DNA of 51,996 nt from an uncultured Bacteroidales bacterium (lineage in GTDB: Bacteria; Bacteroidota; Bacteroidia; Bacteroidales; Paludibacteraceae), in contig CAMOJA010000010.1 of assembly GCA_946616535.1 (NCBI GenBank), forward strand, positions 1 through 51,996, given 5' to 3'. This document shows, one piece after another, positions 37,900 through 46,467 of this stretch. Within the stretch, counting starts at the first letter, position 1, and each line of letters opens with the position of its first letter. The translations under genes were made by a program, and so were the position numbers. Under the pieces are notes generated by a model. It was not told where the DNA came from and searched no databases. It was given only the letters and a program-made list of their open reading frames with translations.

Positions 37900-38181
37900 A
37901 TGCGGGACGTAGACGATGACGAGGAGTATGAAATCGAGCAGGTACAGAATGTTGAGGTGCCGCAGATGGTTCTTCCGGTCGGGATGGTTGGCGTAGAGCT
38001 GGGTGACTTCATGGCGATGACGGCAATGTCACAGAGGCTGACGATCCTGCAGGAAAGAGTGAGAGCCGGGGAACCTATGACGAAGGAATATTTACTGAGG
38101 GCGCTCGGGGCATTCGATGAAGCAAACGGGGAGGCGCTTTATCGAAAAGTGAAAAAGGAGAAAACGGATGAAAAAGATTAG
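37900..38181 (+). CDS. Early-region protein of unknown function
   Basis: 93 residues from ATG 37900 (GGGAGGTGTAG upstream). Acidic N-terminus (DVDDDEEYEIEQVQNV) and a helical C-terminus (MTKEYLLRALGAFDEANGEA). It overlaps the SbcC-like gene by 14 nt. Confidence 0.6.
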   Translation: MRDVDDDEEYEIEQVQNVEVPQMVLPVGMVGVELGDFMAMTAMSQRLTILQERVRAGEPMTKEYLLRALGAFDEANGEALYRKVKKEKTDEKD

Positions 38182-40111
38182 ACTGCTCAGCCTTGAACTG
38201 AATCACTTTCAGGGGCTGAAACATTTCGTTCTGGATACGGAAGACGGATGCAACGTAAGAATCAATGGCGAGAATGCCTCCGGGAAGACAACACTGTTCA
38301 ATGCGGCTACATGGTTGCTCTTCGGCAAGGACTCCAGAGGAAACGAGAAATTCGCAATCAGACCTTTGGATGAAGACGGGAATCCGGTTCACAATGTGGA
38401 CATCGTTGTTGAAGGTACTTTCGATATCGATGGCACCATCACGGTCCTGAAAAAGACGAGCCGTGAGAAGTGGGTAAAAAAGCGCGGGACCGAAAATCCC
38501 GAGTTCCAGGGTAACGAAATCATCTATGAGGTTGACGGCTATCCCCGGAAGGAGAAGGAGTACAAAGAAGTCATCAATGGCATCATCTCCGAGGATTTGT
38601 TCAGGATGATAACAAATCCGATGTACTTCGCATCACTGCCGTGGAAGGAGCAGAGAGAGACGCTGATGCGTTTCGTCACCAGTGAGACCGATTCAGAAAT
38701 GGCGATCCGCTTCGGTGGGTTTGAGGTTCTGCTGCCGGAACTGGACAGGGCACCATCGCTTGAGGAGATCCGTAAAAAGTTCAATGCCGCTAAGAAGGCT
38801 CTGGAAGACCGTCAGAAGGAAATTCCGGTCAGGGTGGACGAATTATCGAGACAGATGTCAGAAGCGAATCTAGGGGCAATTCTGAGCGCCAGAGAGGCAT
38901 CTGAGAAAGTGATCGCCGATATCAGGCTGAAGAGGCTGGAAAAAGAAAATTACAGCAGACATCTTACGGATGCGGCAACGGCTATCAGAGTCTATGAAGC
39001 AGACAAGGTTCAGGTGGCGAGACAGGAACTGGATGCCGTAAATGAAAAAATCGCTGATATACGCAAAAATATTTCCGGGGTTGAACTTCTCGCAGAGCGT
39101 GAAGAGAGCGAGATCAGGTACATCGAGCGAGAACTTGAGCATCTGGCTGAGGAGCGTCAGCGTCAGGAGAAATGGTTCAACGAGGAACGGAAGCCTTTCG
39201 AAGCGAAGACCTTTGATGATACAAAAACTGTTTGCCCGGTCTGCGGTCGCAAATATGATGCCAAACGCATCGAAGGAATCCGAAAAGCCTTTGACGAGGA
39301 ACAGAAAAAGGCGATGGATGAATACAATGCCTTTCAGGAGCGCCAGAATGCCACTTATTTGGATTTTAAGGCAAAGAACGATAATTTGACCGCTAAGAAC
39401 TCCGGACGCCTTGTGGGGGCAAATAAGGCCCTTCAGTTTCTTAAAGAGAAAATCGCCAAACTTCAGGAACAGGAGCAGAAGCTTATTGACGATAAGGCGA
39501 AGCTGAATATCTCCGAGCCTGACTACACCGGAGATAAGAAACATGAACAGCTTGTCAACGCTTATCGGGCGGTTGAAGAAAAGCTGAATGCCATTGTCAT
39601 TGATGACGAAGCAGAATCGCAGGCGATGGAAGACATCCGTGAAGCGGACAGGCAGATTGCAATGATTGACCGCAACAAGGAAATCCAGGCACGAATCAAC
39701 GAACTGAACGATGAACTCCGGGAAGTGTCCCAGAGAGCAGCCCGTCAGGAACAGATGATTTATCTGCTTGAGAAGTTCATCCGCATGAAGATGGAATCCG
39801 TCTCCGGGGAAATCAACCGGCACTTTGACATTGTGAACTTCGTGCTTTTCAACACACAGATCAATGGCGGCATCAAGGAAACATGCGAGATCTCCGTGGA
39901 CGGTGTACCTTATGGCTCCCTGAACAACGGTCACAGGATCGTTGCCGGAATGGATGTTATCAAAGCCTTACAGACACTGTACGGAATCGAAGCTTTCGTA
40001 TTCGTGGATAACAGCGAATCCGTAAACGCCTACAACTTCCCGAAGATGCAGAACCAGATGATTTACCTTCGGGTAACCGATGACAGCAAACTGAGAGTGG
40101 AGGTGGGATGA
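38168..40111 (+). CDS. SbcC/Rad50-like AAA ATPase
   Basis: 647 residues from ATG 38168 (GGAGAAAAC upstream). N-terminal ABC-type head with Walker A GENASGKTTLFN (about 35-46), long antiparallel coiled coil, a zinc-hook-like CPVCGRKYD near the middle (about 357), and a C-terminal half with a VFVDNSESVN Walker B/D-loop-type motif (about 615). Next to RecT and an MBL-fold enzyme it likely works in DNA end processing or annealing-based recombination. No SbcD-type nuclease is seen next to it. Confidence 0.8.
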   Translation: MKKIRLLSLELNHFQGLKHFVLDTEDGCNVRINGENASGKTTLFNAATWLLFGKDSRGNEKFAIRPLDEDGNPVHNVDIVVEGTFDIDGTITVLKKTSREKWVKKRGTENPEFQGNEIIYEVDGYPRKEKEYKEVINGIISEDLFRMITNPMYFASLPWKEQRETLMRFVTSETDSEMAIRFGGFEVLLPELDRAPSLEEIRKKFNAAKKALEDRQKEIPVRVDELSRQMSEANLGAILSAREASEKVIADIRLKRLEKENYSRHLTDAATAIRVYEADKVQVARQELDAVNEKIADIRKNISGVELLAEREESEIRYIERELEHLAEERQRQEKWFNEERKPFEAKTFDDTKTVCPVCGRKYDAKRIEGIRKAFDEEQKKAMDEYNAFQERQNATYLDFKAKNDNLTAKNSGRLVGANKALQFLKEKIAKLQEQEQKLIDDKAKLNISEPDYTGDKKHEQLVNAYRAVEEKLNAIVIDDEAESQAMEDIREADRQIAMIDRNKEIQARINELNDELREVSQRAARQEQMIYLLEKFIRMKMESVSGEINRHFDIVNFVLFNTQINGGIKETCEISVDGVPYGSLNNGHRIVAGMDVIKALQTLYGIEAFVFVDNSESVNAYNFPKMQNQMIYLRVTDDSKLRVEVG

Positions 40112-40875
40112 TGGCTGAAAAAGCTGAACTGCGGAAAGCAGAACCGAGTTTTAGTGTGATGCTGACGGAAAAGCTTACATCCGTCGAGGATGCACTGCCG
40201 AAGGATTTCAACAAGGCCAGATTCGTGCAAAATGCTCTGGCGCTGCTCAATGACAATCCGCAACTCCAGAAATATTCCAAGGCACAGCTGATGGCGGGAT
40301 TGCTGAAAGCCTCTTACCTGGGACTCGATGCATACGCAAAGGAATGCTACCTGATACCGTATGGAAATCAGCTTCAGTTCCAGATTGATTACAGAGGAGC
40401 AAAGAAGCTGGCAAAGAAGTACAGCATCAGGAGAATCCGGGACATTGATGCAAAGATCGTCCGGGAAGGTGACAGGTTTGAGGAAACACTGGATGGCGGA
40501 AAAGCTTCCTTCATCTTCAAACCGAAGCCTTTCAATACCGGAAAGATTGTCGGGGCGTTTGCCTACGCCTTATATGAGGATGGCGGCATGATGGTCGACC
40601 AGATGTCTGTTGATGATCTGGAGACCACAAGAAAGCATTCCAAAGCGGCAAACAGCATGGCGTGGAAGGATTTCACCAGTGAAATGTATCGCAAAACGGT
40701 TCTTCACAGGCTGTGCAAGCACATCGAGATTGAATTCGATACTCCGCAGCAGAGACAGCTTTATGAGGACGATGTAGCCATTGCGACTTCGCCGAAAGAG
40801 GTTGCGGAAGCCGAGATCATGGGAAACGAAAACGCCGAAGAGTTTGTGGTGGAGGAGCCGGTCGATGAGGCTTAA
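40111..40875 (+). CDS. recT: RecT single-strand annealing protein
   Basis: 254 residues from ATG 40111 (GGAGGT 6 nt upstream; ATG 40108 is in frame). Typical RecT body: RFVQNALALLNDNPQLQKYS, AGLLKASYLGLDAYAKECYL, YGNQLQFQIDYRGAKKLAKK, and a central aromatic/acidic region. It promotes annealing of complementary strands, partnered by an exonuclease. C-terminal acidic tail EEFVVEEPVDEA overlaps the next gene. Confidence 0.92.
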   Translation: MAEKAELRKAEPSFSVMLTEKLTSVEDALPKDFNKARFVQNALALLNDNPQLQKYSKAQLMAGLLKASYLGLDAYAKECYLIPYGNQLQFQIDYRGAKKLAKKYSIRRIRDIDAKIVREGDRFEETLDGGKASFIFKPKPFNTGKIVGAFAYALYEDGGMMVDQMSVDDLETTRKHSKAANSMAWKDFTSEMYRKTVLHRLCKHIEIEFDTPQQRQLYEDDVAIATSPKEVAEAEIMGNENAEEFVVEEPVDEA

Positions 40876-41527
40876 ATGTTTGGGGAGCGGATCATCCGGG
40901 AACTGCTACCTTCTGGAGAATGATACGGAGTGCCTTGTGATAGAACAGGGCATCTCCTTCCGGGAGGTGAAGATCGCGCTGGACTTTGACATTTCCAAAA
41001 TTGTCGGAGCGGTGCAGAGCCATAGCCATGGAGACCATGCCGCATACGAAAAGGATTTTACCAAATGCGGAATTCAGGTCTTCCATCCGGGCGAAGGAAA
41101 GATGTCCTTCAAGTGCGGTGGTTTCAGGATCCAGGCATTCAAGTGTGTTCATGATGTTCCGTGCTACGGATTCGTTATCTGGCATAAGGACTTTGGTTCT
41201 CTGGTTTTCGCGACCGATACGGAATATGTTCCGGTGAACTTCCAGAAATTGAAACCGAACATCCTGATGGTGGAATGCAATTATCAGGACAGGTACCTTC
41301 ATGAAGGAATCGACCTGAAGCAGAACCGGCAGTACGGAACGCACATGGAAGAACAGACCGCCATAAGGTTCGTAGAGGCGAACAATACCGAAGACCTGAA
41401 AACCGTCATTCTCTTGCATATGTCTGACACGGCCTGCAATCCATTCGAAGCACAGGACGCATTCAGAAAGAAGTTTAAGAATATTGCTGTTTACATTGCA
41501 CAGAAAGGGTTTGAGGTTGAACTGTGA
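40865..41527 (+). CDS. MBL-fold metallohydrolase, probable DNA nuclease
   Basis: 220 residues from ATG 40865, overlapping recT. It begins MRLKCLGSGSSGNCYLLEND, the usual start of YycJ-like metallo-beta-lactamase-fold proteins, with the metal-binding motif QSHSHGDHAAY (HxHxDH) at about residue 57 and later acidic/histidine motifs (FATDTEY, LLHMSDTACNP). Paired with RecT it may supply the exonuclease of a recombination pair; this is inferred from position. Confidence 0.8.
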   Translation: MRLKCLGSGSSGNCYLLENDTECLVIEQGISFREVKIALDFDISKIVGAVQSHSHGDHAAYEKDFTKCGIQVFHPGEGKMSFKCGGFRIQAFKCVHDVPCYGFVIWHKDFGSLVFATDTEYVPVNFQKLKPNILMVECNYQDRYLHEGIDLKQNRQYGTHMEEQTAIRFVEANNTEDLKTVILLHMSDTACNPFEAQDAFRKKFKNIAVYIAQKGFEVEL

Positions 41528-41721
41528 CAAACAGGGCGCTGATCGACTACTGCTACGTTATCGCAGGCGTTTGTAAAAGCTGTAAACGCAAGAAGGAATG
41601 CAACGATTTCAAAGCAATTTTTGGCAATGATCCATATGAGGCCGATGAAGTCCACCCGGAACAGTACAACAGCGAGGAGATTGTAGATGTTTCCGAAAAT
41701 CGATCTGAAGGAAACTGGTGA
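41524..41721 (+). CDS. Small cysteine-rich protein
   Basis: 65 residues from GTG 41524, overlapping the previous stop. It contains CKSCKRKKEC (likely zinc-binding) and an acidic C-terminal half. Unknown function. Confidence 0.6.
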   Translation: MTNRALIDYCYVIAGVCKSCKRKKECNDFKAIFGNDPYEADEVHPEQYNSEEIVDVSENRSEGNW

Positions 41722-41926
41722 AAACATCAAACGCCTGATCGTTCAAAGCGGGAACACCATAAAAGGTGTGGCTGAGTACATGGGGTTTTCGACTCCGACG
41801 GCAGTTTACAAATGGGTAAACGGTTTAAGCTTGCCGACAGTCGATAACCTTGTAGCACTCTCCGAACTGCTGAACGTGACGGTGGAGGAGATTTTGAAAA
41901 TTAAAAATGACAAGGGGGAGTCATGA
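41687..41926 (+). CDS. XRE-family helix-turn-helix protein
   Basis: 79 residues from ATG 41687 (GAGGAG upstream), overlapping its neighbours. Classic helix-turn-helix IKGVAEYMGFSTPTAVYKWV then LSLPTVDNLVALSELLNVTV. Second Cro/CI-type regulator in the early region. Confidence 0.75.
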   Translation: MFPKIDLKETGENIKRLIVQSGNTIKGVAEYMGFSTPTAVYKWVNGLSLPTVDNLVALSELLNVTVEEILKIKNDKGES

Positions 41927-42090
41927 AGTACAAGAAGATTGAGTTAACCAACAAAGAAGCAGTTGTCGCGGAATTCCTGAGAATCACGATTGAAGAATCC
42001 AAACTGACCGCCGCGGAAGAAAAGAATGTTCTGCGAGTCCTTCAGGCGAGATGTGACAGGCGGCTGCAGAAGAAGGCGGTGAAGGCGTGA
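41923..42090 (+). CDS. Small protein of unknown function
   Basis: 55 residues from ATG 41923, overlapping the previous stop (ATGA), with GGGGGAG upstream. Begins MKYKKIELTNKEAVVAEFLR; helical and basic at the end (RCDRRLQKKAVKA). Its stop overlaps the methyltransferase start. Confidence 0.6.
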   Translation: MKYKKIELTNKEAVVAEFLRITIEESKLTAAEEKNVLRVLQARCDRRLQKKAVKA

Positions 42091-43553
42091 ATGACGGACT
42101 TATCATAGACTGCTTTGCCGGTGGTGGTGGGGCTTCCGTTGGAATTGAAATGGCGCTTGGCAGGTATGTAGACATAGCCATCAATCATGATCCGGCGGCT
42201 ATCCTGATGCACAAGACCAATCATCCGAAAACGCTGCATCTGACAGAGGACATCTTCAAGGTTGATCTGCAGAGATATGTTGGAGGCCGGCATGTTGCAT
42301 TGATGTGGGCCAGTCCTGATTGCAGATCTTTCAGTAAGGCTAAGGGAGGAGCGCCGAAGTCAGCAAGTGTGAGGATGCTTCCGTGGGCGGTGTACAAGCA
42401 CGCTAAAACCATTCTGTCGGATGTTGTCATCATGGAAAACGTTGAAGAGATTCAGCAGTGGGGACCGTTGGACGAGAACGGTTATCCGATAAAAGAGCGG
42501 ATCGGTGAGGAGTATGAAAGATTCGTTTCAATGATGATGGGCATCGGATATGAGATGGACAGCCGGGAACTGGTGGCTGCAGATTACGGGGCACCGACAA
42601 CCAGAAAACGCTGGTATGCGATATTCCGCAGAGACGGTCGGGAAATAGTCTGGCCGAAGCCTACACACTTCAGGGACCATGATCCAATGTGGAAGCAATG
42701 CGGAGATTATATAGACTGGTCTGATCTTGGAAAATCTATTTTCGACAGGAAGAAGCCTCTTGCGGAAGCTACGCAGAAACGAATTGCAAATGGCATAAAG
42801 AAGTACATTATTGATAATCCTACGCCGTATATCGTGAAGGATAACAAGGCAATCGACTTCATCATTCAGTATCATGCAGAACAGAAGGACGGTGAATCCA
42901 GGGGGCAGACGCTGACAGAGCCGATTAAGACCATTGATACATCGAACCGCTACGGACTGGTAACTGCTTTCCTGAGTAAATTTTATAAAACCGGGGTCGG
43001 GCAATCATGCGGTGAACCTGTGCATACTATCACAACATCTCCGGGGCATTTCGGACTTGTTTCCGCATCGCTCGTTAAATATTACGGCAACGATAAAGAC
43101 GGTCAGCCGATGGATAAGCCGCTCGGAACAATCGTTACAAAGGATCGTTTCGCACTGGTGTCCGCATTTCTGGTTTCCTACTACGGGAGAGATGATGCAA
43201 TCTGGCCGGTGGATAAGCCTCTCGGAACCGTGACCACACATGATAGATATGGCCTTGTTGGGGTGCTTGTAGAGATAAACGGCGAAAAGTACATGATCTC
43301 AGATATATTCCTGCGGATGCTGAAACCCGAGGAGCTGAAGGTGATGCAGGGATTCCCGAGGGACTACATCATTGACAGGGATTACAACTGGAGACCGTAC
43401 CCGGTAAAGGAACAGGTTGCACGGATTGGAAACAGCGTGGTGCCGATCATGGCGGAGGCTCTTGTGAATGCAAACTGTGGATACCTGAAAATCGGAGAAC
43501 GGAACCCATCACCGCTGATCTATTACCAGGGCGCTCAGATGGCATTTGGATAA
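42087..43553 (+). CDS. DNA cytosine-5 methyltransferase
   Basis: 488 residues from GTG 42087. Motif I DCFAGGGGASVGIE (residues 7-20), motif IV ASPDCRSFSKA with the catalytic Cys (PC replaced by SPDC, about 75-85), motif VI MENVEEI (about 114), motif VIII-like PTTRKRWYA, motif X RIGNSVVP. The target-recognition region (about 265-400) contains four repeats of about 32 residues (PIKTIDTSNRYGLVTAF, PVHTITTSPGHFGLVSA, PLGTIVTKDRFALVSAF, PLGTVTTHDRYGLVGV). No cognate endonuclease is nearby, so it probably protects phage DNA from host restriction. Confidence 0.9.
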   Translation: MNDGLIIDCFAGGGGASVGIEMALGRYVDIAINHDPAAILMHKTNHPKTLHLTEDIFKVDLQRYVGGRHVALMWASPDCRSFSKAKGGAPKSASVRMLPWAVYKHAKTILSDVVIMENVEEIQQWGPLDENGYPIKERIGEEYERFVSMMMGIGYEMDSRELVAADYGAPTTRKRWYAIFRRDGREIVWPKPTHFRDHDPMWKQCGDYIDWSDLGKSIFDRKKPLAEATQKRIANGIKKYIIDNPTPYIVKDNKAIDFIIQYHAEQKDGESRGQTLTEPIKTIDTSNRYGLVTAFLSKFYKTGVGQSCGEPVHTITTSPGHFGLVSASLVKYYGNDKDGQPMDKPLGTIVTKDRFALVSAFLVSYYGRDDAIWPVDKPLGTVTTHDRYGLVGVLVEINGEKYMISDIFLRMLKPEELKVMQGFPRDYIIDRDYNWRPYPVKEQVARIGNSVVPIMAEALVNANCGYLKIGERNPSPLIYYQGAQMAFG

Positions 43554-43595
43554 GGAGGATCGACAATGCCATGTTTTGGCCAGAAAGGAGAAAAA

Positions 43596-44087
43596 ATGAC
43601 ATTTAGGGAATTCCGAGAAGAAATGAGGAAACATTGGGCAAAGATGTGTGATGAGGCAACAGCATTATTTGTTGTCGATGCTGATGGTAATGAACTTTAT
43701 GAAAGATATCAGTCTGCATTTGCTCCTGGCGACAATATGATCTACAGAAAGAGACCGGAGCATGATTGTTCTTCATGCAGACATTTCATTAATCAGGTTG
43801 GGGGTGCTGTTGAGATCAGGCCTTACGGCTCAGTAGTAACAATTTGGGGATTTAAGACCGGCGACCAGAAGTATCAGAGAGTGTGTGATACGATGGATAG
43901 ATTTGTAAAATCACTGCCGATTAAAGATGTGCTTCTCGCAAGTCGTGGTCCGGTTGGTCACGACCATGACATGGAGTATATGGATGGCGGAATTATAAAT
44001 CAATACGACCATCTTAATGTTATGCTTCCGCGTTACTGTATCGTCAGTAATGATGCTCGGCTGGGTGAAATGCAGAGAGCGAGGTGA
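43596..44087 (+). CDS. Zinc-ribbon-containing phage protein (N-terminal half of a split protein?)
   Basis: 163 residues from ATG 43596 (AGAAAGGAGAAA upstream). Contains HDCSSCRHF, then VGGAVEIRPYGSVVTIWGFK and DVLLASRGPVGHDHDME. Its end (ARLGEMQRAR) runs into the next gene in another frame. From memory of related phage proteins this part and the next form one longer polypeptide, so a -1 shift or split is likely. Function unknown. Confidence 0.6.
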   Translation: MTFREFREEMRKHWAKMCDEATALFVVDADGNELYERYQSAFAPGDNMIYRKRPEHDCSSCRHFINQVGGAVEIRPYGSVVTIWGFKTGDQKYQRVCDTMDRFVKSLPIKDVLLASRGPVGHDHDMEYMDGGIINQYDHLNVMLPRYCIVSNDARLGEMQRAR

Positions 44088-45655
44088 GAACCAAGAAAAA
44101 CGTGCTGAAAAGGGCGCTTGAAGAAATCCAGCCTGATGCCGTTGATACTGTACTGGAATTGATTGCGTCGAATACATTGTATAAGGGGCAGGAGTGGAAG
44201 TCATCTATCTCACAGTTCAAAGAATTTCAAAAATTTTATAGAAATGTCGATGAATCCAAAAAAGATAATGTAGCGTGGCTGAAAGCAGCAGAAAACGTGA
44301 ATTTTGCAAGAATCAGAAACACTTCGATCGGTACATTACTGGTAAACATCAGCGAAGGTATGGAGCTGGAACTGGCTGTAACACAGTATGAGCGGATCAC
44401 TGCTCCCGAGAATTACAAGAGACCGAAAGCAATCTTCACACAGCGGATGCTTGAAGATGCCAGAAAAAAAATAGAAGAACTGGGTTATTTAGATTCACTC
44501 CCCCGGCGGTTTGCAACACTGAACGATATTACTGTGAACAATATTCTGTTTGCAAACCGGAATATTAAACCGTCCATTTCCGGCGGAATGGATGCGACAG
44601 ACTTCTTTGGACAGATGCAGAAAGATATGCAGAATGTTAATCCGAAACGGTTTGACCGAGTGGAAGAGATATCAGAAGAGAAGTTTGTTAATGCAGTGTT
44701 GCCAACAGCGCAGACGGTTGAACTGTTCTTCGAAAACAGATTTGCAAAGAACATGGTTTCTCTTATCGCTCCAATTAACCGGGACGCGAAGAGTATGTTT
44801 AAATGGGGAAATCCTTTCTCATGGGCGTATTCCGGGAACGTTACCGACAGTCTGATGAAGGAGCATGTAAAGGCTGCTGGTGGGAAAATAGACGGTGTTC
44901 TGCGTTTTTCTATTATGTGGAACGATGGTGGCTCTCACAATAGAAACGATGAAGATGCGCACTGTATTGAGCCGGGCGGTTATCATATTTTTTTCGGCAG
45001 AAAGATCGACAAGATGACTGGCGGTATGTTGGATGTTGACATTATAAATCCAGCCCTCGGTGTTCCAGCTGTTGAAAACATCACATGGCCTGATATCGAC
45101 AAGATGAAAGAAGGTACATATCAGTTCTTCGTGCACACCTATAGCGGCCGTGGTGGACGCTGGGGATTCAGAGCGGAAATCGAATTCGATGGACAGATCT
45201 ATCACTATGATTACCATCATGATACAAGAACAGGAGGGGATTACCCAATAGCGGATGTGATTTTGAAAGACGGGAAGTTTACCATTAAGGAACATATGCC
45301 GTCAAATATTTCAAGCAATGAAGTTTGGGGACTGAAAACAAATCAGTTTATCCAGGTATCGATTATCTGTTATTCTCCGAATTATTGGGATGAGCAGAAA
45401 GGTATTGGACATCAGCATTTGTTCTTCATGCTGAATGGTTGCACCAACACTGAAGAGCCGAATGGATTCTATAATGAGTTCCTTAATAATGAACTAACTC
45501 CTCATAAGAGGGTTATGGAAGCGCTTGGCGGCAAGGCGCATGTTCAGAGTGCGGATAATCAGTTATCTGGGGTGGGATTTTCCATGACGAAGAGATCTGA
45601 TGTTATCGTCAAGGTTACTGGAGCAACGGAACGCATCATGAGAGTAATGTTTTAA
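44084..45655 (+). CDS. YfaP/DUF2135-type domain protein
   Basis: 523 residues from GTG 44084 overlapping the previous stop. The N-terminal half is helical (LKRALEEIQPDAVDTVLELI, IRNTSIGTLLVNISEGMELE). The second half has a beta-sandwich like YfaP/DUF2135 domains: FSIMWNDGGS, DAHCIEPGGYHIFFG, LDVDIINP, VENITWPD, TYQFFVHTYSGRGGRWGFRA. The end is GVGFSMTKRSDVIVKV. Widely found in phage accessory regions; role unknown. Confidence 0.65.
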   Translation: MRTKKNVLKRALEEIQPDAVDTVLELIASNTLYKGQEWKSSISQFKEFQKFYRNVDESKKDNVAWLKAAENVNFARIRNTSIGTLLVNISEGMELELAVTQYERITAPENYKRPKAIFTQRMLEDARKKIEELGYLDSLPRRFATLNDITVNNILFANRNIKPSISGGMDATDFFGQMQKDMQNVNPKRFDRVEEISEEKFVNAVLPTAQTVELFFENRFAKNMVSLIAPINRDAKSMFKWGNPFSWAYSGNVTDSLMKEHVKAAGGKIDGVLRFSIMWNDGGSHNRNDEDAHCIEPGGYHIFFGRKIDKMTGGMLDVDIINPALGVPAVENITWPDIDKMKEGTYQFFVHTYSGRGGRWGFRAEIEFDGQIYHYDYHHDTRTGGDYPIADVILKDGKFTIKEHMPSNISSNEVWGLKTNQFIQVSIICYSPNYWDEQKGIGHQHLFFMLNGCTNTEEPNGFYNEFLNNELTPHKRVMEALGGKAHVQSADNQLSGVGFSMTKRSDVIVKVTGATERIMRVMF

Positions 45656-45668
45656 GAAGGAGAGCAAA

Positions 45669-46052
45669 ATGGAGAGAAATTTGTTTGAAATCGCAACCAG
45701 GAAGAAGTTTCGCTATCCATACAATGGCATGATCTCAACTGAGGATCTGTGGGATTTGCCTGTGGAAAAACTGGATACCATTTATAAAAAGTTGGCAAAG
45801 GAGAAGAAGAACGGTGAAGAAGACAGTCTTCTTACCCTGAAAACAAAGAATAATGATCTGGAAGATTGCATCGAGATTGTAAAGTTCGTTGTTGCTTATA
45901 AGCTCAACGCTGCGGAAGAGGCCATGAAAAAGGCTGAGGCAAGACAGAAGAATCAGAGAATCATGGAACTGATTGCAAAGAAACAGGATGAGAAGCTGGA
46001 AAGTCTTCCGATTGAGGAACTTGAAAAACTGCTTGATGGCGATGTGCGATAA
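45669..46052 (+). CDS. Conserved phage protein, coiled-coil
   Basis: 127 residues from ATG 45669 (AAGGAGAGCA upstream). Starts MERNLFEIATRKKFRYPYNG, ISTEDLWDLPVEKLD, then a long coiled coil. I recognise this as a frequent neighbour of the YfaP-like protein in Firmicutes phages; function unknown. Confidence 0.7.
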   Translation: MERNLFEIATRKKFRYPYNGMISTEDLWDLPVEKLDTIYKKLAKEKKNGEEDSLLTLKTKNNDLEDCIEIVKFVVAYKLNAAEEAMKKAEARQKNQRIMELIAKKQDEKLESLPIEELEKLLDGDVR

Positions 46053-46085
46053 TCTGGAAGAAGATTGTATCATGAGGGGATTGGC

Positions 46086-46301
46086 ATGTGGATGAAAGCT
46101 AAAAACGGCAACTTCGTCAACATGGACCAGATGGAGTGCGTGTGTGTTAACAGGATGGACGGCAGGCAGCTTGTGGCAATCAGTCCCACAGGAAAGTCAT
46201 ATGTTATGGCGGAATGTGAAAAGCCGGAAGACACGGTGGAACTTCTCGAGAATGCGGCTCTCGTCCTGAACAGAATGATGGGGAGTGAAAATGAAACATA
46301 A
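46086..46301 (+). CDS. Small phage protein of unknown function
   Basis: About 71 residues; ATG 46086 or 46092 with GAGGGG upstream. Body KAKNGNFVNMDQMECVCVNR, then a VVLEN-type C-terminal helix. Unknown. Confidence 0.55.
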   Translation: MWMKAKNGNFVNMDQMECVCVNRMDGRQLVAISPTGKSYVMAECEKPEDTVELLENAALVLNRMMGSENET

Positions 46302-46464
46302 GTGTGATGACTGTTGGTGGTACTGGTGGGGCGTACAAGGCCCCGTCTGCCATCATACATCAACGATTGAGGAAGATTGGAAAGATAATGGTCGGACTTG
46401 TCCATGGTTCGACCCGAAAGACGAGAAAAACGAGCAGGAGGATCCAGTAGACATCTGGAACTAA
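46291..46464 (+). CDS. Tiny Trp/Cys-rich protein
   Basis: 57 residues from ATG 46291 with GGGAGTG upstream. MKHKCDDCWWYWWGVQGPVC followed by C at position 37 gives a four-Cys pattern suitable for one zinc ion, plus six Trp. It overlaps the previous gene by 11 nt. Unknown function. Confidence 0.6.
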   Translation: MKHKCDDCWWYWWGVQGPVCHHTSTIEEDWKDNGRTCPWFDPKDEKNEQEDPVDIWN

Positions 46465-46467
46465 AAG

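Noticed and set aside
38870..39934. 354-residue minus-strand open frame opposite the SbcC-like gene
   Set aside because: Antisense shadow of a coiled-coil gene rich in GAA/AAG codons; no start signals.
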